DNA from: Luteipulveratus mongoliensis
Lineage (GTDB): Bacteria > Actinomycetota > Actinomycetes > Actinomycetales > Dermatophilaceae
Reading direction: 5' to 3'
DNA: 64,000 nucleotides
Assembly (NCBI RefSeq): GCF_001190945.1
Contig: NZ_CP011112.1
Span: 2,604,001-2,668,000 of the forward strand
Made by a program: the position numbers and the translations under genes. The notes below the pieces were generated by a model that searched no databases, was not told the DNA's origin, and worked only from the letters and a program-made list of their open reading frames with translations. Positions 8,506 through 17,110 of this stretch are shown here, in pieces; positions within the stretch are counted from its first letter, which is position 1, and every line of letters begins with the position of its first letter.

Positions 8506-9720
8506 CCCAGAGGAAGAAGGGCCCTGATCGCGGATCGCGGTCAGGGCCGTTCTGCGTTGGAGTTCGAGCTCTCCCACGGCCGCATCCAGGGGAATCCGCT
8601 CTTGCTCGACGCGTCGATGCAGTCGGTGGTCCTCGGCAGTGATGTGCAGGAGCACCTCAAGTTCGGGGGTAGTGAGGTCGGCCGGCTTCCACTTGAGCCC
8701 AGCCTTGATGGGCTGGTTCCCGCGGTCGGTGTTGGTGCCGTACACCTCGTACTGCGTGTAGGCATCCAGGTGCATGAGGATCGACCGCGTCTTTCGGATT
8801 CGTGCCCGCAACGAGTCGAGGATCCGGTAGCCGTCGGCGTCGATGTCGCCCCAGTAGATGACGTTGTCGGCGCCCGCGACCCACTCGCACTCGGCGAGTC
8901 GTGCTGGAGCCATGTCGCCGACGCCCCACACGACAATCAGGCCGGGCTGCTGTGGAAAGTAGAAGTATGTGTCCTGGTTCTCGACGATGAGGACGGTAGT
9001 CGGGGTGTACGCCAAGGTGGTCACGTCCCCGCGCACCCATGTGTCGTGTCGCCGCCCGCCGGCCGCCAGATGCGCCGGGTCGCAGTAGCTAAACCTGATC
9101 GTGGCGGGGCGGCCGAGTAGTTCGATCGGTCCGATGCCGGTGAGGGCGGTGATCTCCCTGTGGCGTGATGCGGCGTTGAGCCACTTGCCGTGGACGCCGG
9201 GCAGCGGGATCTGGCGAGGGGTGAGGTACTGCCAGCCGTTCGGGTTCTCCTGAAACCACTGAGCGACGTTCAGGAGGGTTGTGACATCCGCATCGTCCCA
9301 GTTGCGCGTGCGCCGGAGAACGCTGATGGCGTCCGGCGCCGCCGGAAATCGCTGGCGAATGCTTTCCCAGCGGGAACCTAGATCGATGAGTCGCGCAGTC
9401 CAGTCACCTTGAGCGAATCGGCACATCGTCTCGATGTCGGCGAACTGGAGATGCGTCGGGAGCGGCTGGTCGCTCAGCCCGACCTTGCGTATGACCTCGT
9501 CGATGCCGACACCGGCTGGGAGAGTCCAGTCAAACCACGTACGAGCCCACGCCTGATAGTCGGGCCACCGCGTTTGCAGGGTCGTCTTGCTGACCGTCCC
9601 GAGCAGCGGCACGCTGCGTCCTGCGGTCCAGGGGCTGGGTTCGACACCGGCCACGACGGAGCTCAGGTGCGTTCCGAGCCACTTGCGCACGCCCTCACGA
9701 GCCTCTTCCAGCGTCTTCAC
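8497..9720 (-). CDS. jetD: Wadjet defence protein JetD (DUF3322/DUF2220, Toprim nuclease)
   Basis: The nuclease subunit of the Wadjet anti-plasmid system. In characterised systems it cleaves circular DNA that the JetABC SMC motor has fully extruded. The 407-aa protein has an N-terminal DUF3322 part. Its C-terminal Toprim-like DUF2220 part carries LIVENQDTY (Glu247) and YWGDIDADGYR (Asp292/Asp294), so the metal-binding acidic set is intact. GTG start overlapping the jetC stop (GTGA). The frame ends inside the 3' end of tRNA-Ala on the opposite strand, and its last ~18 residues are encoded by the tRNA terminator region. Confidence 0.93.
   Translation of the reverse strand: MKTLEEAREGVRKWLGTHLSSVVAGVEPSPWTAGRSVPLLGTVSKTTLQTRWPDYQAWARTWFDWTLPAGVGIDEVIRKVGLSDQPLPTHLQFADIETMCRFAQGDWTARLIDLGSRWESIRQRFPAAPDAISVLRRTRNWDDADVTTLLNVAQWFQENPNGWQYLTPRQIPLPGVHGKWLNAASRHREITALTGIGPIELLGRPATIRFSYCDPAHLAAGGRRHDTWVRGDVTTLAYTPTTVLIVENQDTYFYFPQQPGLIVVWGVGDMAPARLAECEWVAGADNVIYWGDIDADGYRILDSLRARIRKTRSILMHLDAYTQYEVYGTNTDRGNQPIKAGLKWKPADLTTPELEVLLHITAEDHRLHRRVEQERIPLDAAVGELELQRRTALTAIRDQGPSSSGWS
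8520..8548 (+). terminator. Hairpin terminator after tRNA-Ala (inside the jetD 3' end)
   Basis: A perfect 8-bp stem, GGCCCTGA with TCAGGGCC, around a 13-nt loop that is itself GC-rich. It lies 15 nt after the tRNA. Only a weak T-run (GTTCTG) follows. The same bases encode the last residues of JetD on the minus strand. Confidence 0.6.
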
Positions 9721-12700
9721 GGCTTCGTCCCAACGACCTTGCGCATGAAGTCCAGACGCGAACGGTGCTGGTCGTCCTTCGCCACCGCGTAGATCAGCGA
9801 GGTGGCGCTGGTCGCAGCCTCAAACTTTCCGACAGGCGCGGCGATGATCGGCTGGAAGCCGAACCGCAGCCAGACGTTGATGGCGCGCTCGGTGAACTGG
9901 TCGTCGGCCTTGATGAGCGCCTCGTCTAAGAAGACGGTGGCGAACTTCGGTCGGCTAACTCCCTCGGTTCCGACGTGATAGCGAACAGCGGCCGCCAGGA
10001 CGAACGCGGTCAGCTCTTGGGTCTCACCACCGGACTTCTCGCCGCTGAAGTGGTTGTAGGTCGTGGCGGTGCCGTCCTTGTGCTCTGCGCGCGCCTGGAT
10101 GGTCATGTGTCGTCGTACGTCGAACAGGTCGGAGACCTGCTTCTCGGTCGCGACCATGTCCATCGCTGCGTCAAAGGCGGGGAAGCGTTCGAGAGCGGCC
10201 TCGTAGGTGATGCCCTTCGTGGCACCGGAGCCAAGCGAGCCCAGCTGGGCAAGGAAATCCTTGGTGTCGGCAGGCTTCTCGTCGCGCAGGATCTGGATCG
10301 ACAGGGTGCTGTCGCCACCGAACGGTTCAGGTGCGAGCAGCTCATTGATGGCGTTGATGCGGTCTCGGATAATGCGACGCTGGGACTCATAGCTGTCCGC
10401 GATGCCGCCGACGTTCACGTTGGTGAAGTCGAGGACTTGCTGTGCGAACTGCTCCTGGGCAAGTGCCAGTCCGTAAGTTGTCTGCTGGCTGCGGATGCGG
10501 GCGTACTCGACGTAGTCGGTCTCGGGGTGTGGATTCTCAACTGAGACACCGATCGGAACGACGGTGGTGTATTCCCGGTTGAACGCCACCATCACGTCAC
10601 GGATGTTCTTGAGCGCCACACCCTTCTGACCAGCTGCACCGGACTGTGCCTTGCGGAGGTGCTGAGCGAGTCTGCCCAATGAGCCCGGCTGCAGGTTCTC
10701 GTGAATGAGTTCGTCGACGTTGAATGCGCTGCGCGCTTCGTCGTCGAGACGCTTCATGTCAGGTTCTTCGACGCCACGTCCGCGGAGCATGTCGCGCGAC
10801 CGCTCTGCGCCTTCCTTGTCGTCTATGACCTTGTCGCGGAGGAGTACGGCCTTCTCGGCAGCATCCTGCGCTTCAAAGAAGCGGCGGCCGGCGGTGTCAG
10901 CCTCGGCCCTTCGGCCCTTGGCCGCCTTCTCCAGCTCATCGAGCTCGTCGTCGCTGGATAGCGCGGCTCGCTGCCTGCGCAGCGAGTCCAAATGCTCTTC
11001 AGCTGCGACCAGGTCGTATCGATGCCACTCGCGGGTGGCTTCCTGGAACCATTCGTGCGCCGCCTGCGCCTGAGTGAGGTCAAGATGCGCTTGCTTGAGT
11101 GCCTGCGCCTCCTCGTTCGCTTTCACGGCCTCCGAGTCGGTCTCGGCCATCTTGATGTCGAGTTCCTCCAGCAATCGCTGGGGCGAGAAGCCGATGTTCC
11201 GGCGACCGGCACCGCCGTGCTTGCCGGTGCCCTTCGGACCGCGGACCTGCCCGCTCTTGGACACACCCCACGTGCCGTCGGTGAGCTGGTTGAGACCCTC
11301 GCCGTCTTCGACGCATTTGTGGGCGAAGCGGCGAGCAACCTCGTGCGACAACCAGCCGGCGTACCGGTGTTCCGCGTAGAACACGCGGCCCGCGATTTGA
11401 TGCTCGGGGCCTGTCACGAGGTTGTACGTGCCGCTCGGGACAGCCTGGGAGTGGATGATCGGTGGCGTCTTGACGTGGTTGACCTTGCGCCGGAACTCCT
11501 TGATGGTCTCCTCGGGCACCAACAGCGTCAGCGCCCAACCGCCGACCGCGCCTTCGAGGGCGTCACGCCACTCCTCGAACTCCGGTTCCACGTCCATCAA
11601 CTCGCCGACAAACTTCAAGTCAGCCGCGGGGATGCCGGTCAGCCTCGCCCACTCGTCGCGGCGGGCAGCCATGTTCTGGGGAATGAGATCCTTGCGATTC
11701 GCGTAGTACGCGCGCTCCTTGCGTAGCGTCGTGAGACGCGACTGCGCATCCCACTCGGCGCCGTTGGCCTTGCGTAGGGGGTCGGCGATGTAGGCCAGGT
11801 GGCGAGACACCGTGCCCAGGAAGGCCGTGGTCTCGGCGCGCTGAGCGGTTAGATCGTCCAGAGTCAATGGAGGCGCCAGATGGGTTCCGACGCGCTCGGA
11901 CATGTACGCCCGCGCCGTCCGGACTTCATTAGCGCGGCTCTCCGCAGAGCGGATGTCGGTTTCGAGCGAGGCTGCTTCGGCCCCACCCGCTTTGAGGTAA
12001 CGAATCTGGGCGTTGAGGGCTGCCGCGTCCGCGGTGTCCTTCTCGATCTGAAAGTTCGACACTGCAGCGGTCGCGTCGCGTGCCTCCTGCGCCAGCCGAG
12101 GCTCCAAGTCATCGAGGATGCTGAACTCACGCTCTCGCACCCAACGCCAGAACGGGGTGTCTGCCTGAAGGCGACCATCGCCGTAGCCGAGGTCTTGGAA
12201 GAAGGCGTCGGCGTTGGCATTCGTCTCGAATGACTGCCGATAAGTCAGCAGATCCTTAAGAATCTCGGCCTTGCGCTGCCGGTCGTATAGCTCCTTGCGG
12301 GCCTCGCGAACCTTATCCCAGAACTCTCGTGCCTCACGTACCGAGGCCAGTAAGTCTGCTGGCTCGTCCAGAACGAGGTTCGTGAACAGCCAGTCCACGC
12401 CGGGGATCTCCTGACTCGCCTGGATCCGGTACAGGATGTCCATCAGGTTGGTGAAGTTGCTCGAGAGGCCGAGCTCGTCGGCCAGCCACGTAAGATTCGC
12501 GGTCTTCGTCTTCGCGGGCACCATGTCCGGAAAGGCAGCCCGGAGGCTCTTGCCGTGCAGTGGAACGTGCGGTGGGCGCGTGTAGGCGTCCAGCTGGCGT
12601 ACGTCAAAGAAGCCCTCGATTCGTCCGTGTGCTTCATGGGACGGCTTCTCATCGTCCGTGTTCATGAAGTAGGCGGAGAAGACGGTTAAGGATTCACCGT

Positions 12701-13055
12701 CAAGGTTCGCCCAGGTGTGGGCGATGGCCGACCAGGTGGCCCGCTTGTCACGGAGAGCGAACACGCGAGTGCCCGCGAGCGACTCTTCCTTGTCGTAGAC
12801 ACCGCGGACGTATGTAGCAATGGAGCGCGCCTTGCCGCCGCCCGCGGATGCCTTGTTGAACATTCTGCCGGGGTGTAACAAGGCCGACGTGGCGTCGAGG
12901 TAGGACGACTTTCCCGTGCCGGTACTGCCTGAGATGAGCGTAGCCTCGCCGACGCCGGCAGGGTCCATGCGGTGGTAGCCCGTGAACGGACCCCAATTGA
13001 ATACCTGAGCCGAGGCGAGGTACCACTGGGCAGGAAGGAGCGTCGCGTCGTTCAC
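9717..13055 (-). CDS. jetC: Wadjet defence protein JetC (SMC/MukB-like ATPase)
   Basis: The SMC-like loop-extruding ATPase of Wadjet, 1112 aa as usual for the family. The P-loop GSTGTGKS is at residues 43-50. Long charged coiled-coil stretches (about 230-450 and 590-770) flank a central hinge-like region. The ABC signature SGGETQEL lies near residue 1010 and the Walker B FATVFLDEA near 1040. Every ATPase motif is intact. GTG start overlapping the jetB stop, and the 3' end overlaps jetD. It is predicted to dimerise with JetA (kleisin) and JetB. Confidence 0.95.
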   Translation of the reverse strand: MNDATLLPAQWYLASAQVFNWGPFTGYHRMDPAGVGEATLISGSTGTGKSSYLDATSALLHPGRMFNKASAGGGKARSIATYVRGVYDKEESLAGTRVFALRDKRATWSAIAHTWANLDGESLTVFSAYFMNTDDEKPSHEAHGRIEGFFDVRQLDAYTRPPHVPLHGKSLRAAFPDMVPAKTKTANLTWLADELGLSSNFTNLMDILYRIQASQEIPGVDWLFTNLVLDEPADLLASVREAREFWDKVREARKELYDRQRKAEILKDLLTYRQSFETNANADAFFQDLGYGDGRLQADTPFWRWVREREFSILDDLEPRLAQEARDATAAVSNFQIEKDTADAAALNAQIRYLKAGGAEAASLETDIRSAESRANEVRTARAYMSERVGTHLAPPLTLDDLTAQRAETTAFLGTVSRHLAYIADPLRKANGAEWDAQSRLTTLRKERAYYANRKDLIPQNMAARRDEWARLTGIPAADLKFVGELMDVEPEFEEWRDALEGAVGGWALTLLVPEETIKEFRRKVNHVKTPPIIHSQAVPSGTYNLVTGPEHQIAGRVFYAEHRYAGWLSHEVARRFAHKCVEDGEGLNQLTDGTWGVSKSGQVRGPKGTGKHGGAGRRNIGFSPQRLLEELDIKMAETDSEAVKANEEAQALKQAHLDLTQAQAAHEWFQEATREWHRYDLVAAEEHLDSLRRQRAALSSDDELDELEKAAKGRRAEADTAGRRFFEAQDAAEKAVLLRDKVIDDKEGAERSRDMLRGRGVEEPDMKRLDDEARSAFNVDELIHENLQPGSLGRLAQHLRKAQSGAAGQKGVALKNIRDVMVAFNREYTTVVPIGVSVENPHPETDYVEYARIRSQQTTYGLALAQEQFAQQVLDFTNVNVGGIADSYESQRRIIRDRINAINELLAPEPFGGDSTLSIQILRDEKPADTKDFLAQLGSLGSGATKGITYEAALERFPAFDAAMDMVATEKQVSDLFDVRRHMTIQARAEHKDGTATTYNHFSGEKSGGETQELTAFVLAAAVRYHVGTEGVSRPKFATVFLDEALIKADDQFTERAINVWLRFGFQPIIAAPVGKFEAATSATSLIYAVAKDDQHRSRLDFMRKVVGTKP

Positions 13056-13693
13056 TTGTCACCATCCAGGCCATCAGCTCGACCTTCATCTTCTCGGTCG
13101 TTGTCCTGCTCTTCGCCGAGCAAAGAGACGGTAATGGTCTGCAAGACATCCGGCCCGTAGAAGACGGGCACCGCGGGGGAGATCTTCCAGCTCTCGCCAC
13201 CGTTGGCGGGAGACCGGCCCATGATCAAGCCGGTCTCGAAGAGTCGCTTTAAGGCAGCCTCGGCATTCTTGTCACGGGCAACGCGGTCCTTTTCCCGCTC
13301 GCCCCACATCTGTTCCCAGGCGTCGGCGAACTCTCGGCGCGCAACGCTAACGGTTGGGGCGTTGGCGACGGCAGCGCGTTGATATCGGTCGACGAGGACA
13401 AGCACGGCCATTGCCAGCTCGCGGCTCATCGCTCGCTGGGGCGTCAGGATCCGGTAGTCCTGGTCGGCGTCGACCTGCTTCTGGTAGGCGATCCGATGGC
13501 CGGGGGCGACGACCAACTCTAGATAGAAGTCGTGGAGGCGGGATCGCACGTGGCCCTCATGCTCAATGAGAACGTTCCACAGGCGAACGCGCTGGTTGCC
13601 GTCGAGCAGGTGATCCTTGAAGAGGACGGTCAACAGTTCGCGGATGTCGGACGGTTCGGTGCCGAGGTCTCCGTCGAAGAGGGGTGGTTCCAT
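13052..13693 (-). CDS. jetB: Wadjet defence protein JetB (DUF4194, kite-like)
   Basis: A 213-aa DUF4194 protein, the MukE/kite-like partner of the JetC motor. It is acidic at the N-terminus (FDGDLGTEPSDIRELLTVLFKDHLLDG) with winged-helix-like segments and an acidic tail (EEQDNDREDEG). The ATG overlaps the jetA stop by 1 nt (TGATG) and its stop overlaps jetC. Assignment rests on gene order, size and these segments. Confidence 0.9.
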   Translation of the reverse strand: MEPPLFDGDLGTEPSDIRELLTVLFKDHLLDGNQRVRLWNVLIEHEGHVRSRLHDFYLELVVAPGHRIAYQKQVDADQDYRILTPQRAMSRELAMAVLVLVDRYQRAAVANAPTVSVARREFADAWEQMWGEREKDRVARDKNAEAALKRLFETGLIMGRSPANGGESWKISPAVPVFYGPDVLQTITVSLLGEEQDNDREDEGRADGLDGDK

Positions 13694-15207
13694 CAGTTCC
13701 CCTCGGTCGGCTTTCGATAAACGATGCGGGTGATCTCATAGCGGACGATCGACCCGTTGGGTGCAAGCGTCTCGATCACTTCTAGCGCATCGCTGTAATG
13801 GCTTGATTCGCCGACCTCGGCGACCTTGTGGGCACGCTCGAAGTACGGAACAAGTTCCACGGCGCGGCGGAGGCTTTCGGGCGACAGGTCCCAGATCTCG
13901 GCCGTCGACATGGACTGCCCAGGCTCGAGAGCATCGAGCGTCGTGGCGATGTGTGTGGCGACGTCGTTAGTGTGCGGACCGGACCAGCGGGCAAGCAGTG
14001 CTGGATCAGTGTGCGTGGCTGTGGACATCTCGAGTTCGTCCAGAGTCTGGGGAGCAGCAGGCGCCTCGCGGACCCTATACGAGGGAGGCGCATGGTTGAT
14101 CTCGACGCGGACGGGGAACGGGATCACCCCCGCCGGCACCTTTCGTTGCGTCGTTGCGCGCAGAGCCGCTGCGGCCTCGCGGAGCGCGGCCATCCACGCT
14201 GTACGGTCCGTCGAGGTTACGGCGCGCTTCTTGAACGCGTACGTGACGTCCTCGAGGCTTGCGTTGAAGATATCGATGAGCGGCTTGATCTGGGTGTAGA
14301 GCCCAACCGAGGTGTCGGCCAACGCGCGCTTCTCCCGGTCGTTGAGGAGGCCGCCGAGCTCGCTCTCGGAGATGGCGGCGACGTTGCGGGTTAGCGACTG
14401 ACGCTGCGAGGGATCTGACAGAACCGCGAGCGCCTCCTTAGTCGCGCGACCCTGTGGAGTGTCGGTCACCTCATCCCATGCTTCGGCGTACGCGTTGATG
14501 TGAGTGATCCCGTCGACCTCGTCCTCACGCACCTTCTCCAGGAGCGAGCGACGTGTGCGGGGGAGTTCCTGCGCCATCCAGCGCAGCGCGAGCGAGATTC
14601 GCTGCTGGGTGTTGAGGGTGTCGTCGTACCAGCGCTCGAACTCGTCGAGGCCAACGCCGCCAGCCTCACCAGATTCGAGGAGGCCCTTCCGGATCGTGAG
14701 GGCTTCGATCTCGTCGTCGATCTGCTGGATCTGCCGTTCGATGTCCCCGCTGAGTCGGGCCGACATGCGCCCGAAGCTCGCCACCATCTCGCCTACAGCG
14801 GCAGCGGCCGTACCACGGCGTGAGTCCCCGAGTCTCTGGACAAAGGCGACCGCCTCGTGGGCCTCTGCCGTGCGTGTAAAGCACGGTGTGCCGTTTTCGT
14901 CATCGGTGCGCCAGAGCCAGTCCGCCTTTACCCAGTCCCGGCAGAGGTCGGAGAGCTTGCGGCCGCTGCCGTGTACCTCGCGCACCTTCGGGGTCTCGAG
15001 GTCGTTCGCGTTCAGGGTGCGAAGGAGGGACTCGACCTCGGTCTCGAATACGTCGGTTGGAATCGAATCGCGCTCGGTGGAGAACGTGTTGGCCAGGACA
15101 GTGATGAGGATGCCGGCGTTGCCCTTCTGCAACATGCTGACGGCGGCATGGTCGTCGAGCATGCGGAGCAGAGAATCGTGTTCAGCCAAGAGCTCTGCAG
15201 GGGTCAT
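13693..15207 (-). CDS. jetA: Wadjet defence protein JetA (DUF3375, kleisin)
   Basis: First gene of the jet operon. The 504-aa DUF3375 protein is the MukF-like kleisin that bridges the JetC heads. Typical features are the start LLAEHDSLLRMLDDHAAVSML, RRGTAAAAVGEMVASFGRMS, and a coiled-coil segment (IERQIQQIDDEIEALTIRK). A well-placed AAGGGAGA lies 8 nt before the ATG. The operon jetABCD is complete, ordered and undamaged, so it is probably functional. The wobble bases look less GC-rich than in flanking core genes, which fits horizontal acquisition (qualitative impression). Confidence 0.92.
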   Translation of the reverse strand: MTPAELLAEHDSLLRMLDDHAAVSMLQKGNAGILITVLANTFSTERDSIPTDVFETEVESLLRTLNANDLETPKVREVHGSGRKLSDLCRDWVKADWLWRTDDENGTPCFTRTAEAHEAVAFVQRLGDSRRGTAAAAVGEMVASFGRMSARLSGDIERQIQQIDDEIEALTIRKGLLESGEAGGVGLDEFERWYDDTLNTQQRISLALRWMAQELPRTRRSLLEKVREDEVDGITHINAYAEAWDEVTDTPQGRATKEALAVLSDPSQRQSLTRNVAAISESELGGLLNDREKRALADTSVGLYTQIKPLIDIFNASLEDVTYAFKKRAVTSTDRTAWMAALREAAAALRATTQRKVPAGVIPFPVRVEINHAPPSYRVREAPAAPQTLDELEMSTATHTDPALLARWSGPHTNDVATHIATTLDALEPGQSMSTAEIWDLSPESLRRAVELVPYFERAHKVAEVGESSHYSDALEVIETLAPNGSIVRYEITRIVYRKPTEGN

Positions 15208-15576
15208 GTCGGATCTCCCTTCCCCGAAGAGTCATATTCTGGTTGTAACCACCGACAGACTCGATCACTGCGATGTGAGTCGCCCCAGCCGTACGTCAAG
15301 AGGCATCGGGATGCTGCTCGCTCTGACGGCGATCGAACGTCACACCCGACAGCTGGTCCATGGCCTTTGAGCACGGCAAGCGTTCGGCCGGTGGGTTCTG
15401 GCGTCGCGTTCGTTGCAGGCGCCTGGTGCGAGGAGGAACGCGCCGTGCCCGGCATTCCTGAGGCGTGGCCCGACCGCTGGACCGAGATCGCCTGAGGGCC
15501 GGCACGTCACCCGGCGCTTCGGGTCGCCTCACCGACCCGGTCGTGTTGTCTCTGGTCGCCGCCGTCGACGTCGCCC
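15208..15576. other. Intergenic region before jetA with a palindrome near the start
   Basis: No convincing full gene is present. Going away from jetA, it holds the ribosome binding site, an AT-richer stretch (AGAATATGACTC on the minus strand) that could be a -10 region, and the palindrome GGTTGTAACC at 15241-15250. Further out is a stretch with coding character on the plus strand (see 15400-15495). No copy of the tRNA-Ala 3' end was found here. Confidence 0.5.
15400..15495 (+). pseudogene. Possible 3' remnant of a displaced gene
   Basis: The frame ending with TGA at 15495 reads GVAFVAGAWCEEERAVPGIP followed by EAWPDRWTEIA. It has natural-looking residue composition but no start or upstream domain. 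It may be the tail of a gene cut when the Wadjet genes arrived. I do not recognise the family, and chance coding in GC-rich DNA is a real alternative. Confidence 0.28.
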
Positions 15577-16008
15577 TCAGCTGCTTGACGCGGCCCAGCC
15601 GGTCCAGGCGGTGATGTCGATGCGGACGACCAGGTCGTGCGGCGGGCGTTCGCGGTACTGCTCGTACTTTCCCTGGAGGGCACGCATGGCGGCCGCGATG
15701 TCGGCGGGGTCATCGAGCACTGCGGCCTGGCCGTCGACGCGCGCCCACCAGAGCTGGGACCAGTCCTCGTCGTACTCATCAGCAAGGACGCACACGGCCG
15801 GGTTGCGCTCGATGTTGCGCAGCCGCTGCAGGGCGGTCGTCGTCTTGGGCTTGTGGTCGACCGCGAACAGCAGCGCGTCGCCGTCGACCACGAACGTGAT
15901 GGGCACCAGGTGCGGCGCGCCTGACGATCCCACCGTGGCCAGCCGGGCCACTCTCGCTGGGGTGAGCCGCCGGCGTACGCCGTCCTCGTCGAGTCGCACG
16001 ACGGCCAC
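15577..16008 (-). CDS. PPOX-class F420-dependent oxidoreductase, Rv0121 family
   Basis: A 143-aa split-barrel flavin/deazaflavin-binding protein matching the TIGR03668 (Rv0121) type. LTPARVARLATVGSSGAPHLVPITFV, then DHKPKTTTALQRLRNIERNP, then DWSQLWWARVDGQA. It probably binds F420 or a flavin in the cytosol; the substrate is unknown. GTG start at 16008, only 12 bp from the divergent carboxymuconolactone decarboxylase-like gene. Promoters must overlap, and at least one transcript may be leaderless. Confidence 0.85.
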   Translation of the reverse strand: MAVVRLDEDGVRRRLTPARVARLATVGSSGAPHLVPITFVVDGDALLFAVDHKPKTTTALQRLRNIERNPAVCVLADEYDEDWSQLWWARVDGQAAVLDDPADIAAAMRALQGKYEQYRERPPHDLVVRIDITAWTGWAASSS

Positions 16009-16020
16009 GCTAGCGTTGCG

Positions 16021-16581
16021 ATGGTGAGCTCAACGTCGGGAACGAGACCGGTTCGAGTGCCTCCGCTGCCACCCGAGGAGCGTGACGAGCGACAGACGGC
16101 GCTGGTCGCAGCCGCAGGTGCCGAGCTCGGGGTCTACACGACGCTCGTCCGGAGCACTGATGTCTTTGCGGACCTGCTGCCGCTCGGTCAGCGGCTGCTG
16201 CAGAAGTCCACGCTGGAGGACTCGGTACGCGAGCTGCTCATCCTGCGCGTCGCCTGGCGGTGTCGTGCGCCGTACGTGTGGTCTCACCACGAGGTCATCG
16301 GCCGGTCGGCGGGACTGACCGACGATGACATCGCTGCGCTTGCCACCGACTCCACCGCGTCCCAGGACGCGACGCGGGCTTTGCTGCTGGACGCGGCCGA
16401 TGACCTGGTGGCCGACCATCGGCTCAGTGACCGCACCTGGCAAGGCTTGTCCGATCCGTACGCGACCGAGCAGCTCATCGAGATCTGTCTGCTCGTCGGC
16501 CTGTACGCCATGCTCGCCGGGACACTGAACTCGCTCGGCGTCGCCCTCGAGGACGGGCAGCAGCCGCCGACCTGGGCCTAG
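16021..16581 (+). CDS. Carboxymuconolactone decarboxylase (CMD/AhpD-like) family protein
   Basis: A 186-aa all-helical CMD-family protein. The core is LEDSVRELLILRVAWRCRAPYVWSHHEVIGRSAGL, with a His-rich active-site helix and a single Cys instead of the CxxC of AhpD peroxidases. It is therefore more likely a decarboxylase/lactonase-like or orphan member than a peroxidase. A TAGCGT -10-like hexamer ends 5 bp before the ATG, which suggests a leaderless mRNA. Confidence 0.82.
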   Translation: MVSSTSGTRPVRVPPLPPEERDERQTALVAAAGAELGVYTTLVRSTDVFADLLPLGQRLLQKSTLEDSVRELLILRVAWRCRAPYVWSHHEVIGRSAGLTDDDIAALATDSTASQDATRALLLDAADDLVADHRLSDRTWQGLSDPYATEQLIEICLLVGLYAMLAGTLNSLGVALEDGQQPPTWA

Positions 16582-16642
16582 GCGTGTCGCTGGTCCAGCA
16601 GCATCCTTCGATGACTGTCGAACTAGCCCGTACGATGGGCGG

Positions 16643-16987
16643 GTGCCAGCCATCGCGTCCGACAGTGCCTCGTCCCGCGAGGCGACAGGCCATCGAGCGG
16701 TCGGCACGATCCAGGACGTGCTGACGGCGTTGAGCGACCCAGTGCGTCTCGAGATGGTTCGCCGGCTGAGCGCGGCCGATGGTCAGCTGCCGTGCGCCGC
16801 GCTCTACGACGGCATCTCCAAGTCGACGGCGAGCCATCACTTCAAGGTCCTGCTCGAGGCCGGCGTCAGCGAACGGGTGGTCGAGCAGGGGCAGGCGTGT
16901 CAGCGCCTGCGGTCTGCCGCCGTCGAGAAACGCTTTCCCGGGTTGCTCGACTCGGTCATCTCGGCTGCCAATATCGACCGCATCTGA
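16643..16987 (+). CDS. ArsR-family transcriptional regulator
   Basis: A 114-aa winged-helix regulator. VLTALSDPVRLEMVRRLSAA precedes a recognition helix STASHHFKVLLEAGV and a wing (ERVVEQGQACQRLRS). No metal-binding ELCVCDL-type motif is present, so it is probably not a classic arsenic/metal sensor. Proteins of this helper type often control the adjacent gene, here the CMD-like protein 61 bp upstream. GTG start. Confidence 0.86.
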   Translation: MPAIASDSASSREATGHRAVGTIQDVLTALSDPVRLEMVRRLSAADGQLPCAALYDGISKSTASHHFKVLLEAGVSERVVEQGQACQRLRSAAVEKRFPGLLDSVISAANIDRI

Positions 16988-17025
16988 GGGCAATGATGAT
17001 TTCGAACAGTGTTGTGCTGCAACGA

Positions 17026-17037
17026 GTAAACGATTGC
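17026..17037. promoter_or_regulatory. Putative LacI-type operator upstream of lacI (autoregulation)
   Basis: GTAAACGATTGC differs by two bases from GTAATCGATTTC, the site found before the divergent importer genes. It has the central CG typical of LacI-family operators and lies about 75 bp before the regulator start, which fits autoregulation. Confidence 0.5.
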
Positions 17038-17110
17038 CTGACGCTATTCTCTGCACAACGTGTGTAGCTGCCGACCAGAGAAGATCGGTAGCGAGGGGTA
17101 GGAGACGACC

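Noticed and set aside
8433-15600. Duplicate of the tRNA-Ala 3' end flanking the Wadjet genes (att site)
   Set aside because: I searched 15200-15600 by eye for the T-arm and acceptor sequence and found no copy longer than a few bases.
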